Shown here: piece after piece, positions 1 to 8,364 of the stretch
How positions within the stretch are numbered: the stretch's first letter is position 1
Layout of the letters: each line of letters opens with the position of its first letter
From: Desulfobulbus sp.
Lineage (GTDB): Bacteria > Desulfobacterota > Desulfobulbia > Desulfobulbales > Desulfobulbaceae
Direction of reading: 5' to 3'
NCBI GenBank assembly: GCA_003604995.1
Contig: QZJD01000068.1
Coordinates: 1 to 56,337, forward strand
Length of the DNA: 56,337 nucleotides
The notes under the pieces: generated by a model
What the model was told of the DNA's origin: nothing
Database searches by the model: none
What the model saw: only the letters and a program-made list of their open reading frames with translations
Translations under genes and position numbers: made by a program

Positions 1-30
1 GCGTAGCAGCGCTACGTCGAGGATTTTGTG
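1..30. repeat. Partial copy of a dispersed hairpin repeat at the window edge
   Basis: The window opens with a 16-nt palindrome (GCGTAGCAGCGCTACG) followed by a GAGGA-containing stretch. The same palindrome core and following GAGGA occur in the middle of the repeat copy at 49278-49453, so this is probably the right part of a related, diverged element whose left part lies outside the window. The similarity fades after about position 30. The rest of 30-297 holds no gene I can support; it is the upstream region of the regulator at 298. Confidence 0.4.
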
Positions 31-297
31 ATTGAGGCCCGGCCGAAGATGGCCCGAAGATGAGATGCATAGTGTTACAGTTATTTCTTTCCAGGCCCTA
101 AGGTGTGGGGAACCGAAAAAAAAGCTTGTGGAGCAGGTTTCCGGCATGGGTGATATTCACCTTTTTCTCCGATGACCCCCTGTTTTTTTCCCGGGTGTGG
201 TATTTGGCTTTGAATCGGCGGCCGGGAATGGATACAGTAGGGCCATGCCGGTTTACAATGTCAACGTGAGGGAAACGACAGGCCCGGAACGGTTGTA

Positions 298-1296
298 ATG
301 GAACAGCAAAAAAAAGATATCCCCGCCGTGAATGTGTCCGGCGTTATTCCGATGGTCAAGATCGACGGGGCCAGGATCAGGCGTCTGCGCGAAAGCAAGG
401 GGCTGACCCAGCTCTATCTCTCCACCGTGGTCGGGGTTACCACGGATACCATTTCCCGGTGGGAAAACAGGCACTATCAGTCGATCAAGCTCGACAATGC
501 CGAAAAACTCGCCGACGCACTGGAGGTGCCCCTCTCGGAAATCGTGGAACAGCCGCAAGACGCCCCTGAGTCGGCAGCAGAGCCGCAACCGGCGGCCCAG
601 CCGGAAGAGCAAGCCGGGCAGCCGGAGGACGTCCCGCCGGTTGCACCGGCTCCGGATCGCCGCCATCGGCGGCTCATCATCGGTGGGGTTGTTCTTTGTG
701 CGGTAGCGGTAGTGGCGTTTCTGTTTCATGCCCTGTTTTTGCGGCAGCCCCAGGGCGTTCTTTCAGCGGAACGGATTCTCCCGCCCCAGGCGCCGCCGGG
801 ACAGGCCTTCCCGGTCCTGATCCGGGTCAGGTTCCTCGCCGAGGGCGCAACGTCGCTGATTCTCAAGGAAACCCTGCCCGCAGGCAGTGCCGTCCCGCAG
901 GCCATCCCGGCGCCAACCACTAAGGATCTCAAGGAGGGTTCCCTGAAATGGATCAGCAGGACGGAGTCCGGCGAATCCGTGTACACGTACCTCTGTCAGG
1001 TGCCTTCCGGCGCGGCATACGGCGATACCCTCGCCTTCACCGGCACTGTGACCCGGAAACAGACCCTGGGCGAACAGACGGCGGTGGCAGGGGCGGCGAC
1101 AGTTGCCGTAGCGCCCTTTCACTGGGCGGACGCCAACCGGGATCAGGTGATCGATGATGAAGAGATATTGGCCGTGTATGACTTGTACAGTGATATCGAT
1201 GGCTTGGAGTTTGACCGGGACCGTATTGATTCGTTCTGGGCGGCGGGCGGGTATCGCTGGGACGAAAAGAAGAAAAGGTATGTGGCTCAGGAATAG
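298..1296 (+). CDS. Membrane-anchored XRE-family regulator with periplasmic beta domain and EF-hand
   Basis: 332 residues. An XRE-type helix-turn-helix lies at about residues 20-82 (RLRESKGLTQ, TDTISRWENR), then a Pro/Ala/Glu-rich linker (85-120), one membrane segment (about 125-147) preceded by RRHRR, a beta-rich exported domain (151-272), and one canonical 12-residue EF-hand loop at 278-289 (D-x-N-x-D-x-V-I-D-x-x-E). The positive residues before the membrane segment put the HTH in the cytoplasm and the rest outside. The layout recalls RodZ or one-component membrane regulators; whether it binds DNA or the cytoskeleton is not known. The next gene carries a similar beta domain, with matching LPAG/LPPG and KW motifs, so the two probably work together. 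The EF-hand suggests calcium binding, by inference. Confidence 0.75.
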   Translation: MEQQKKDIPAVNVSGVIPMVKIDGARIRRLRESKGLTQLYLSTVVGVTTDTISRWENRHYQSIKLDNAEKLADALEVPLSEIVEQPQDAPESAAEPQPAAQPEEQAGQPEDVPPVAPAPDRRHRRLIIGGVVLCAVAVVAFLFHALFLRQPQGVLSAERILPPQAPPGQAFPVLIRVRFLAEGATSLILKETLPAGSAVPQAIPAPTTKDLKEGSLKWISRTESGESVYTYLCQVPSGAAYGDTLAFTGTVTRKQTLGEQTAVAGAATVAVAPFHWADANRDQVIDDEEILAVYDLYSDIDGLEFDRDRIDSFWAAGGYRWDEKKKRYVAQE

Positions 1297-1327
1297 AGCC
1301 TTGAGCAGAAAAACGGGGGAGAACGTC

Positions 1328-1771
1328 ATGGTGCATCCTGGTGCTTGCTTGAACAGATTGGGAAAAGGGCGCTTGGCCGTCCGCTCTCTTATTGTTATGA
1401 TCGGCGCGTTGGCCATCCTCTCTTTTGCCTGGCCCGGAGTCGCAAGGGCTGAGGTAAGCGCCGTTTATGCGCAGGCTCAGGGGACCACCCTGGTGGTGGA
1501 GGTCAGCATCGAAGCGCCGCCGCCGTCCTCCCTCATTCTGGTCCAGAATCTGCCCCCGGGGGTGACGATCGTGGGCGCCCAGCCCCAGCCCAACAATATC
1601 GATCCGGCAAAAGGGGTGGCCAAATGGCTCCTGCGCAATATTGTCCCGGGGCAGGTGACGATCAGGATGGCCCTGGACAGGCCGGTGGCCGCTTCGGAAG
1701 TTTCCGCGGAAATCCGATATATGCCGGCAGGCGGCGGAGGAATGCGCTCTCGTTCGGTGGGAAAACCCTGA
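1328..1771 (+). CDS. Exported protein sharing a beta domain with the upstream regulator
   Basis: 147 residues. The start at 1328 is chosen because GGGGGAG lies just upstream and an N-terminal signal peptide follows it (hydrophobic stretch at about residues 18-38, then an ARAEVS cleavage-like site). The mature part is about 105 residues and beta-rich. It contains LVQNLPPGV and KGVAKWLLRN, which line up with LKETLPAGS and EGSLKWISR in the exported domain of the preceding protein, including the spacing between them. The gene starts 31 bp after that gene, so they probably share a transcript. I do not recognise a named family. It may be a soluble periplasmic ligand or partner of the membrane regulator; that is inference. 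Confidence 0.65.
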   Translation: MVHPGACLNRLGKGRLAVRSLIVMIGALAILSFAWPGVARAEVSAVYAQAQGTTLVVEVSIEAPPPSSLILVQNLPPGVTIVGAQPQPNNIDPAKGVAKWLLRNIVPGQVTIRMALDRPVAASEVSAEIRYMPAGGGGMRSRSVGKP

Positions 1772-1892
1772 GCAAGGACTCTGCCGGAAAAACATTGGGG
1801 GCGAAGACCCGCTGTCCGGATAACAGGGTGATTGACCGCAGCGCCCTGCCAGCGCGCCACCCCTGGAGACGAACCCAAGGAGAGGATGTCCG

Positions 1893-3188
1893 GTGGAAAT
1901 TTTTATCATTATCGCCCTGATTTTCCTGAACGGTGCTTTTGCCATGGCGGAGATAGCCCTGGTCACCGCACGTCGCAGCCGCCTGCAGAGACTCGCCGAG
2001 GACGGCGATGCCTCGGCGACCGTGGCCATGCGCCTTGGCGCGGAACCGACCCAGTTTCTTTCCACGATTCAGATCGGCATCACCGCCATCGGCATTCTGA
2101 ACGGGATAGTCGGCGAATCGGTTATGGCGGAGCCTCTCGCCGAGCGGCTGGTGGCGCTCGGCATTGAGCAACAGGTCGGCAGGCCGGTCTCCACGATGCT
2201 GGTGGTCGTAGTGATCACTTATTTTACTATCGTTATCGGCGAACTGGTTCCCAAGCGCATCGGCCAGTTCCATGCCGAGGGGGTTGCCAGAATCATGGCC
2301 CGCCCGATAGCCGTCATCGCCAGGCTGTCACGACCGCTGGTTGCGCTGCTGAGCCTTTCCACGGATGGCATTCTGCGCCTGCTGGGCAGAAGGGAGTTGA
2401 GCAGCGCCAATCTCACCGAGGAGGATATCCACGCTATCCTGCGGGAGGGCTGGGAGTCCGGGGTGATCGAGAAGCAGGAGCACGCGATGGTCCGCAACGT
2501 CTTCCGACTGGACGATCGCCAGCTCGCCTCCCTGATGACGCCCCGCGGCGAGATCGTGTATCTTGACGTGAACAGGCCGCTGGCGGACAACCTGCGGCAC
2601 CTGATCGCCTCCAACCATTCCCGTTTTCCGGTCTGCCGGGGCGGCCTGGAGGATATTCTGGGAATCATCACCGCCAAAAGACTGTTCAGGCAGTTGCTCG
2701 ATGGGGGGGAGATCGACCTGACCGCCTCCCTGCAGCCCTGTGTGTATGTGCCCGAAAATCTGACCGGCCTGAAGCTGTTGGCCCAGTTCAGGGAATCCGG
2801 GGTGCAGATCGTGCTGGTCGTGGATGAGTACGGTGAGGTACAGGGGCTGGTCACCCTGCAGGATGTGCTGGAATCCCTGGCGGGCGAATTCAGGCACCGT
2901 AATCCCGAAGACGCCTGGGCCGTGCAGCGGGCGGACGGTTCGTGGCTGCTGGACGGATTGACCCCGATCCCGGAACTGAAGGATCATCTTCGGCTCAAAA
3001 CCGTGCCCGAGGGGGGCAAGGGCAGGTACCATACGCTCAGCGGCATGATGATGTGGCTGCTCGGTGAGGTGCCCCGTACCGGTGATATCGCGGAATGGGA
3101 GCAGTGGCGCCTGGAGGTGGTGGACATGGACGGTAACCGGGTGGATAAGGTTTTGGCAAGCCGTTTGCCGGAAGCAGGGGAGCCCTGA
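1893..3188 (+). CDS. CorC/HlyC-family (CNNM-like) membrane transporter with CBS pair
   Basis: 431 residues starting at GTG 1893, with AAGGAGAGG 8 nt upstream. The N-terminal half is a DUF21/CNNM membrane domain (segments at about 1-20, 60-80, 95-120 and 130-150; LNGAFAMAEIALVTARRSR is typical of its first helix). A CBS pair follows at about 200-330 (LMTPRGEIVYLDV, VLVVDEYGEVQGLVTLQD), then the CorC/HlyC transporter-associated domain (about 345-425, ending VVDMDGNRVDKVL). CNNM/CorC proteins are linked to Mg2+ or Co2+ efflux and are often annotated as hemolysins; cation export is the better guess. A terminator-like hairpin follows the stop codon. Confidence 0.9.
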   Translation: MEIFIIIALIFLNGAFAMAEIALVTARRSRLQRLAEDGDASATVAMRLGAEPTQFLSTIQIGITAIGILNGIVGESVMAEPLAERLVALGIEQQVGRPVSTMLVVVVITYFTIVIGELVPKRIGQFHAEGVARIMARPIAVIARLSRPLVALLSLSTDGILRLLGRRELSSANLTEEDIHAILREGWESGVIEKQEHAMVRNVFRLDDRQLASLMTPRGEIVYLDVNRPLADNLRHLIASNHSRFPVCRGGLEDILGIITAKRLFRQLLDGGEIDLTASLQPCVYVPENLTGLKLLAQFRESGVQIVLVVDEYGEVQGLVTLQDVLESLAGEFRHRNPEDAWAVQRADGSWLLDGLTPIPELKDHLRLKTVPEGGKGRYHTLSGMMMWLLGEVPRTGDIAEWEQWRLEVVDMDGNRVDKVLASRLPEAGEP

Positions 3189-3229
3189 CCCGAAACTCTC
3201 CTTTGCGCTGGGTCTCCCTTGGCGGCACC

Positions 3230-3274
3230 GCCGCAGTTGCTGCACCGTGAAACAGCACCAGTTGCGGCTTTTTT
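3230..3274 (+). terminator. Rho-independent terminator after the CorC-family gene
   Basis: GCCGCA...GCTG (3230-3242) pairs with CAGC...TGCGGC (3253-3268), leaving a small internal loop, and is followed directly by six Ts (3269-3274). It lies about 40 bp after the stop codon at 3188, as expected for the end of this transcript. Confidence 0.7.
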
Positions 3275-3298
3275 GATCCCCTCTCTTCCTTTTTTTTT

Positions 3299-3384
3299 CG
3301 ATCCCGACGCCGACCCTGACCCCTATCCCGATGGGTTGCCCCTTATTCGACACATCACCATTCAAACTTCGGGGTCGGGATCGA
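3299..3384. repeat. Hexanucleotide GAYNCC repeats with a downstream inverted copy
   Basis: From 3299 the sequence runs in 6-nt steps (GATCCC GACGCC GACCCT GACCCC TATCCC GAT). About 45 bp later comes GGGGTCGGGATCG (3371-3383), the inverse of the start of the array. A very similar arrangement lies at 9398-9540. Both are intergenic. The rest of the 3275-3584 gap is AT-richer and should hold the promoter of the cytochrome gene, but I cannot place -35 and -10 boxes with confidence. Confidence 0.5.
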
Positions 3385-3584
3385 CTCCCCGGATGGAAAC
3401 CCGAAGAGCGGTTTTCCATCCAATTTTGACAATGTGGATATGCAATTATTTTCCTAACCGCTTAACTTTAATGTGTTTTGCCGATTTTTGCAAAACTCAA
3501 TGATTTTGCTTTGTTATTGGCATATACTTATAAAAGGAATGTGTGACGACCACCTTGCCACCCCATTTCATTAAGGAGAAAGTG

Positions 3585-5033
3585 ATGAAGACCATGACGT
3601 GTTGGCTCGTGTTGACCCTCGGCGCAACCGGAACCGCCCTGGCCGGATCGCAGGTCTTTGATGTGGACCGGGAATTTTATCCGTACTATCCCTCTCTGAT
3701 CAAATGGAACAAATCCGGCGCGGAATTCACCCCGCCCGAGGTCTGCGGCGAGTGCCATCCGAAACAGTTCGAAGAGTGGACAGGTTCGGTCCATGCCCTT
3801 GCTTTTCATGACCCGGTCTACCAGGGCGAGCTGAACCTGGCGGTCAAGGCGGTGGGCCATGAGATTTCCCGGCAGTGCGAGGGGTGTCATTCGGCCGCGG
3901 GCATGGTGACCGGCGAGATCAAGAAACCCGGTCTGGAGGGGCTCAGCCCCATGGCCCTGGCCGGGGTTTCCTGCGATATCTGTCATTCGATCAGCGGCGT
4001 CACCCACTGGCAGACGCCCTCCCATGAGCCGGAAAACGGTTCGATGATTCTGACTCCCGGTGAGGATACCAAGGACGGCCCGGTCCTGATCAAGCACGGG
4101 CCTCTGGCCCCCTTTGAAGGCTGCGGCGAGGATTTCCATCAATGCAAGGAATCCACCCTGCATCTCCGGGCCGAACTCTGCGCCTCCTGTCACCAGGTCT
4201 ATCACTATGATGCCCATTTTCCGCTGGAGGCCACCTACCTGGAATGGAAACACGGGCCTTACGCGCAGAAGGAAATTCTGTGCCAGGACTGCCACATGGT
4301 CGACACCCAGACCTTCCTCAGATCCGCCGACACCTTCAAACGGCCGGAACAGGGCGAATACCACCATTATTTCAACGGCGCCAATTATCTCCTGTACTTC
4401 CTCGCCGAACAGGCGGCTAAAAAAGCAGGCGATGAAAAATTGGCAGCGAATGTTCAGCAGAAATACCAGATGTCGGTGGACCGCCTCAAGGCCGCTGCCG
4501 ACCTCGAAATAACGCCGGTCTACGGGGACAGGGGATTAAAGGAGATCAAGGTCCGGGTGCGCAATATCCGGGCCGGGCACAATCTCCCTACTTCTCTGAC
4601 CAATGTCCGGCAGATGTGGCTGGAAATCACCGCCAAGGATGCCAAGGGCAACGTCATCGCCAGTAGCGGCAAACTTGATGAAAAAGGGCACCTGGAAGAG
4701 TATACCCGTCTTTTCAACTCCGACGGCATGGGCGATGATTTTCATTTTGCCATTGATCCCTGGGTCGTAACCTCCTTCTCCCGGCACGATACCATCCCCC
4801 CCAAGGGGTACAAGGATGTCTATTATGGCCTCAACTCTCCCCCGGCCGCCGGTGATGTGACCATAGAGGCCAGGCTGCGCTACCGGCAGGCGGATCAGGG
4901 CGTCGCGGAAAAACTTCTGGCCAACGTGCCCCCGGATATGAACCTGGAAGCAATTTATGGCATCAAGGAGGTGCCGACCCTGCCGATCGTGGACATGGTG
5001 GTCAAAACAGCCTCATTTGCGGCAACAAAGTGA
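3585..5033 (+). CDS. Exported pentaheme c-type cytochrome (cytochrome c554-like)
   Basis: 482 residues from ATG 3585, which has AAGGAG at 3573-3578 and begins a signal peptide (MKTMTCWLVLTLG...ALAGS). A GTG start 42 bp upstream is possible but would spoil the signal peptide. Five CxxCH heme c sites occur in the first half: CGECH, CEGCH, CDICH, CASCH and CQDCH. Extra histidines (SVHALAFHD, HHYFNG) are candidate distal ligands. The last 180 residues are a beta-rich domain without hemes. Multihemes with a first site inside a PPEVCGECHPKQFEEW-like context are typical of the cytochrome c554 group, and a role in periplasmic electron transfer is likely. The donor and acceptor are unknown. Confidence 0.85.
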   Translation: MKTMTCWLVLTLGATGTALAGSQVFDVDREFYPYYPSLIKWNKSGAEFTPPEVCGECHPKQFEEWTGSVHALAFHDPVYQGELNLAVKAVGHEISRQCEGCHSAAGMVTGEIKKPGLEGLSPMALAGVSCDICHSISGVTHWQTPSHEPENGSMILTPGEDTKDGPVLIKHGPLAPFEGCGEDFHQCKESTLHLRAELCASCHQVYHYDAHFPLEATYLEWKHGPYAQKEILCQDCHMVDTQTFLRSADTFKRPEQGEYHHYFNGANYLLYFLAEQAAKKAGDEKLAANVQQKYQMSVDRLKAAADLEITPVYGDRGLKEIKVRVRNIRAGHNLPTSLTNVRQMWLEITAKDAKGNVIASSGKLDEKGHLEEYTRLFNSDGMGDDFHFAIDPWVVTSFSRHDTIPPKGYKDVYYGLNSPPAAGDVTIEARLRYRQADQGVAEKLLANVPPDMNLEAIYGIKEVPTLPIVDMVVKTASFAATK

Positions 5034-5052
5034 GGGCAGGGAAAACCATCCC

Positions 5053-5080
5053 TTGACAGCCACGATGTGGCACTTATTGT
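5053..5080 (+). promoter_or_regulatory. Sigma70-like promoter for the riboswitch transcript
   Basis: TTGACA (5053-5058) and TATTGT (5075-5080) are separated by 16 bp, a good match to the housekeeping consensus. Transcription would start near 5087, shortly before the riboswitch at 5117. The promoter lies 20 bp after the stop of the cytochrome gene. Confidence 0.6.
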
Positions 5081-5116
5081 CTAAGGTAAGAGAAAAGCGA
5101 GGACAGGATTTGAACG

Positions 5117-5187
5117 TACGATAAAGCCAAACCGGCCGCAAGGCCGGCACGGAAAGCCACGGATCTGAAAAGACAGCCGGGTTGCCT
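5117..5187 (+). ncRNA. GEMM-type cyclic dinucleotide riboswitch (c-di-GMP-I / cGAMP class)
   Basis: The segment has the hallmarks of GEMM-I: an A-rich start leading to CAAACC, a stem GGCC closed by a GCAA (GNRA) tetraloop, GGCACGGAAAGCCACGG, a short arm closed by GAAA, and the 3' part GACAGCCGGGTTGCC. The usual ACGCAAAGCC core reads ACGGAAAGCC here, a one-base change. GEMM-I RNAs bind c-di-GMP; a Geobacter subgroup (GEMM-Ib) prefers 3',3'-cGAMP and often controls multiheme cytochromes. The A-rich ATAAAG before CAAACC looks more like that subgroup, but I could not align it rigorously. The next gene on the transcript is the small protein at 5267. Confidence 0.8.
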
Positions 5188-5215
5188 GCGTGAGGTGGCC
5201 CGGCTGTCCTGTTTT
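5172..5215 (+). terminator. Riboswitch expression platform: intrinsic terminator overlapping the aptamer
   Basis: GACAGCCGGGTTGCC (5172-5186) pairs with GGTGGCCCGGCTGTC (5194-5208), a 15-bp stem with a 7-nt loop, followed by CTGTTTT. Its 5' arm is also the 3' strand of the aptamer, so the aptamer and terminator cannot both form. Ligand binding would therefore favour read-through (an ON switch). The U-run is short, so termination may be partial. Confidence 0.65.
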
Positions 5216-5266
5216 CAGGGAACGAAGCCGGTCGGGCCGTATACCGGAAACAAGGGAGGTGTGAAT

Positions 5267-5521
5267 ATGTACAGCAATCAGGAACTATGCGAGAGGATCA
5301 GAGGGATATATCCGGAAATCGGCGAGTGCGGCATTGAACTTGATGTACAGCACGACGATGAGAAAAAGGTCTGGGTTGTTGATCTGAAAAAGGAAGACCA
5401 TGAGTTGCGCCATCACCTGGAGCCGCCGGACGCGGATGCGTGCATGGAAGGCAAGCAGTGCGTGGCCCTTGGCCTGGAGATCGCGCAGTTGCGCAAGAAC
5501 ATTCAGGGCGAACAGTATTAA
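5267..5521 (+). CDS. Small acidic protein under riboswitch control, function unknown
   Basis: 84 residues, starting at ATG 5267 behind AAGGGAGGT (5252-5260). It has no signal peptide or membrane segment. It is rich in Glu, Asp and His (HDDEKKVWVVDLKKEDHEL, HHLEPPDADACMEGKQC) and has four cysteines. I do not recognise the family. Its place directly behind a promoter, GEMM riboswitch and terminator means cyclic dinucleotide signalling controls it. It could be a small regulator or adaptor of envelope electron transfer or adhesion. That is context-based inference. Confidence 0.75.
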   Translation: MYSNQELCERIRGIYPEIGECGIELDVQHDDEKKVWVVDLKKEDHELRHHLEPPDADACMEGKQCVALGLEIAQLRKNIQGEQY

Positions 5522-5654
5522 TGGGCTCGCCCTTTTAACAGGGAACGGCGGTGAGGCGAGAATGCCGTGAAAAGAACGGCAACGGGGGATGCTCCGCATC
5601 CGGAAGAAACCCGCTGTTCCCTGCATTGCGGCGGAGTGCAAGGTGTTGTATAGT

Positions 5655-5831
5655 GAGCTTCTTGCAAAAAGAACATCTCCTCCGATCGGCTAAAAATATC
5701 CTGGGCGGCGTCTTCCTTGGGAAATCGTCCTCAACGGAGCGCTGCTCCGCTTCCGGGCGATTTCCCAACTCATCCTTGCCCGGAATATTTTTCTCTCGAT
5801 CTCGCGACGACGTTCATTTTGCAAGAGGCTC
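5655..5831 (-). mobile_element. MITE-like repeat, copy 1 (177 bp, terminal inverted repeats)
   Basis: The ends are inverted repeats: GAGCTTCTTGCAAAAAGAAC at the left and, read from the right, GAGCCTCTTGCAAAATGAAC. In the middle is a hairpin CGGAGC-AGC-GCTCCG. The reverse complement aligns along its full length with 49278-49453. No transposase is encoded, so this is a short non-autonomous element or a structured intergenic repeat. The flanking gap 5522-5654 shows only a small inverted repeat (GGATGC-TCC-GCATCC) and no gene. Confidence 0.7.
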
Positions 5832-5920
5832 TAACGGTTTCCGGGGACGGGAATGCGTTGTCCGTCCTGAAAGAGCGTCCTGAAACCGAGCCCTTGCCGA
5901 CGAGGGAATTTTGTCCGCCC

Positions 5921-7279
5921 ATGAATCTGCTGCTCTATCTCAACCGGTTGAACAAGTTCAGCTTCAATGCCCTCTTGGGAGCGGCGGAATCCCTTCCTTT
6001 TTTCGATACGTTGAAGATAGTCATGCCCCCGGACCCCGCACGGTTGCGGCAAGGGGTACAGGCCGCCACCAGCTCGAACTCCGGCCCGGCCATGGTCTGT
6101 TTTTCTTTTTTTACCAGCCAGCTCTGGGAAATCGCCGAACTGGTCAGGCCGCTCAGGGAGACTTTCGGCGACCGTGTCCTGCTGGTCGCCGGCGGACCGC
6201 ACCCTTCCGGCGACCCTGAAGGAACCCTTCGTCTCGGCTTTGACCTGGTCGTCCGGGGCGAAGGGGAAGAGACCTTCCCGGAATTGCTGCACTGCCTCCA
6301 CGACGGCCTGGATTACCGGACGATCCGGGGAATAGCCTTTCTTGAGCCGGACGGCACATGCCGCGATAACGGCCGGCGTCCGCCGATCCGTCTGGACGAT
6401 TTTCCGCCGTATTCGGAAAAATGCAACCGTTTCGGCCCCATTGAGATCAGCCGGGGCTGCCCCTTTGTCTGCGGCTACTGCCAGACCCCGCTTCTGCACG
6501 GGGCACGGGTCCGGCACCGCAGCGTCGATGTCCTGCTCGGGCACGTGGAAACCCTGGCCCGGCGGGGTCTTGACGATATCCGTTTCATCACCCCCAATGC
6601 CTTTGCCTACGGCTCGCCCGACGGCCGCCAGTTGAATCTTCCCGCCCTGCATGCGCTGCTTTCCGAGGTGCGCCGGGTGCTCGGCGGACGTGGTCGGATC
6701 TTCTTCGGCTCTTTTCCCTCTGAGGTACGGCCGGAGCATGTCACTCCGGAAACCATTGCGCTCGTCAGGGAGTTCGCCGATAACGACAACCTGGTCTTCG
6801 GTGCCCAGACCGGCAGTCCGCGCATGCTGGAAAGGTGCCGGCGGGCGCACACCATCGAGGATGTCTTTCGAGCGGCACGCCTTACCGTGCAGGCCGGATT
6901 CGCCGCCTATGTCGATTTCATTTTCGGCCTGCCCGGTGAAGAAGAGGAAGACATCCGGTTGAGTATTGCCGCCATGCACGACCTGGCGAAGATCGGCGCG
7001 CGGGTCCATGCCCACACCTTCATGCCCCTGCCCGGCACCGCTTTTGCCGGCGCTCCTCCCGGCAGGGTCGCACCGCGGCTGCGCCGCGAACTGGACATGC
7101 TCATCGCTCGGGGCCACGCCTTCGGCGAATGGGAGCGCCAGCAGGGGGAGGCGGCACGGATCGCCGCCTATCTGCGGGCAGGCAAGGTTGTTGATGACAG
7201 TCGGCAACAGGAGAACGAAGACGGCAAAATCCGAGAACAGCCAGCCGGATGTTCCCGGATTATCGTCAGTTCCGGGTGA
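5921..7279 (+). CDS. B12-binding-domain radical SAM protein (TIGR04013-like)
   Basis: 452 residues. The N-terminal third is a cobalamin-binding Rossmann fold (VCFSFFTSQLWEIAEL, LLVAGGPHPSGDPEGTL). The radical SAM core has the cluster motif CPFVCGYC, preceded by ISRGC. The C-terminal part has the usual SAM-barrel motifs (FGAQTGSPRMLERCRR, YVDFIFGLPGEEEEDI, HTFMPLPGTAF). This matches the MJ_1487-like B12/radical SAM family, of unknown substrate. The open frame extends upstream to 5717, but that part reads through the MITE-like repeat, so ATG 5921 (MNLLLYLNRLNKF) is the natural start. GAGGG lies 14 nt upstream. It converges on msrAB with a gap of 8 bp. Confidence 0.85.
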   Translation: MNLLLYLNRLNKFSFNALLGAAESLPFFDTLKIVMPPDPARLRQGVQAATSSNSGPAMVCFSFFTSQLWEIAELVRPLRETFGDRVLLVAGGPHPSGDPEGTLRLGFDLVVRGEGEETFPELLHCLHDGLDYRTIRGIAFLEPDGTCRDNGRRPPIRLDDFPPYSEKCNRFGPIEISRGCPFVCGYCQTPLLHGARVRHRSVDVLLGHVETLARRGLDDIRFITPNAFAYGSPDGRQLNLPALHALLSEVRRVLGGRGRIFFGSFPSEVRPEHVTPETIALVREFADNDNLVFGAQTGSPRMLERCRRAHTIEDVFRAARLTVQAGFAAYVDFIFGLPGEEEEDIRLSIAAMHDLAKIGARVHAHTFMPLPGTAFAGAPPGRVAPRLRRELDMLIARGHAFGEWERQQGEAARIAAYLRAGKVVDDSRQQENEDGKIREQPAGCSRIIVSSG

Positions 7280-7287
7280 CCTGGGCG

Positions 7288-8364
7288 CTACCTGGCAAAG
7301 AGCTCGGCGAATTCCCCATATCCTTCCTTATCCAGGTCCTCCGCCGGGATAAAGCGAAGGGCCGCGGAGTTCAGGCAATAGCGCAAACCGGTGGGCGGCG
7401 GGCCGTCGTCAAACACGTGGCCCAGATGCGAATTCGCCCTTTTGCTGCGCACCTCGGTCCGGGTCATGAAAAAACCGCGGTCGGTACGTTCGACGATGTT
7501 GTCCGGCACCAGCGGCCGGCTGAAGCTCGGCCAGCCGGTGCCTGAATCGTACTTGTCCAGGGAACTGAACAGCGGCTCGCCGGAGACGATATCCACGTAG
7601 ATGCCCGGCTCCTTGTTGTTCCAGTACTCGTTGTTGAAGGCGGGCTCGGTGCCGTCCTCCTGGGTCACCTTGTACTGTAACGGGGTCAGCCGGCTCTTCA
7701 GGTCTTTCTTGTCGATCTCGCCGGACTTGCGTTCCTCACCCCAGACCTTGTCCAGGAAGGTGTCCCGGCCCGATCCGCCCCGGTAGAACCGGTAGCGGAT
7801 CGGGTTGTTTTTGTAATAGTCCTGGTGATAGTCTTCGGCCGGATAGAAGGTCGGGGCCGGAAGAATCGGGGTGACGATGGGTTTGGCGAAGACGCTGGTT
7901 GCCGCCAGTTTCTTTTTGGACTGTTCGGCCAGAGCCCGCTGCTCCTCGTCATAGTAAAAGACAGCCGTGCTGTAGGCATGGCCCCGGTCGACGAACTGGC
8001 CGCCCGGGTCCGTGGGATCGACCTGCCGCCAGTAGACCTCCAGAAGTTTTGCAAAGCTCACCCTAGCCGGATCATAGACGATCTGCACCACCTCGATGTG
8101 GCCGCCGGCCACGTAGTTTTCGTAGGTGGGGTTTTCGGTCGTCCCGCCCGCATACCCCGAGGTCACCGAAAGGACGCCGTCCAGCTGTTCAAAGGGTTTT
8201 TCCATGCACCAGAAGCACCCGCCGGCAAAGAGGGCCTTCCGCTCGGTCGTTGTTGTCGTTTCTTGTGTGTTCATGGTCTGCATCTCCTTCTCTGCACCGG
8301 ACATGACGGAATTGACCGCCAGCAGGGTGAAAAGTATGAATGGTATAAATAATAGATATTTCAT
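7288..8364 (-). CDS. msrAB: Bifunctional peptide methionine sulfoxide reductase MsrA/MsrB, exported
   Basis: 358 residues. An N-terminal signal or anchor (residues 1-22) is followed by an MsrA domain with the catalytic GGCFWC (nucleophile Cys50) and GYAGG. The MsrB domain begins at about residue 205 ([14 protein letters not shown]), contains SGTGWPSF and ends with the active-site [11 protein letters not shown]. The zinc-binding CxxC pairs of some MsrB proteins are absent, as in many fused forms. It repairs both S- and R-methionine sulfoxide, here probably in the periplasm or at the membrane. It is a single-gene unit, read towards the radical SAM gene. Confidence 0.95.
   Translation of the reverse strand: MKYLLFIPFILFTLLAVNSVMSGAEKEMQTMNTQETTTTTERKALFAGGCFWCMEKPFEQLDGVLSVTSGYAGGTTENPTYENYVAGGHIEVVQIVYDPARVSFAKLLEVYWRQVDPTDPGGQFVDRGHAYSTAVFYYDEEQRALAEQSKKKLAATSVFAKPIVTPILPAPTFYPAEDYHQDYYKNNPIRYRFYRGGSGRDTFLDKVWGEERKSGEIDKKDLKSRLTPLQYKVTQEDGTEPAFNNEYWNNKEPGIYVDIVSGEPLFSSLDKYDSGTGWPSFSRPLVPDNIVERTDRGFFMTRTEVRSKRANSHLGHVFDDGPPPTGLRYCLNSAALRFIPAEDLDKEGYGEFAELFAR

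Noticed and set aside
5717-5920. N-terminal extension of the radical SAM protein to 5717
   Set aside because: The added codons read through the MITE-like repeat, and ATG 5921 begins the conserved sequence.
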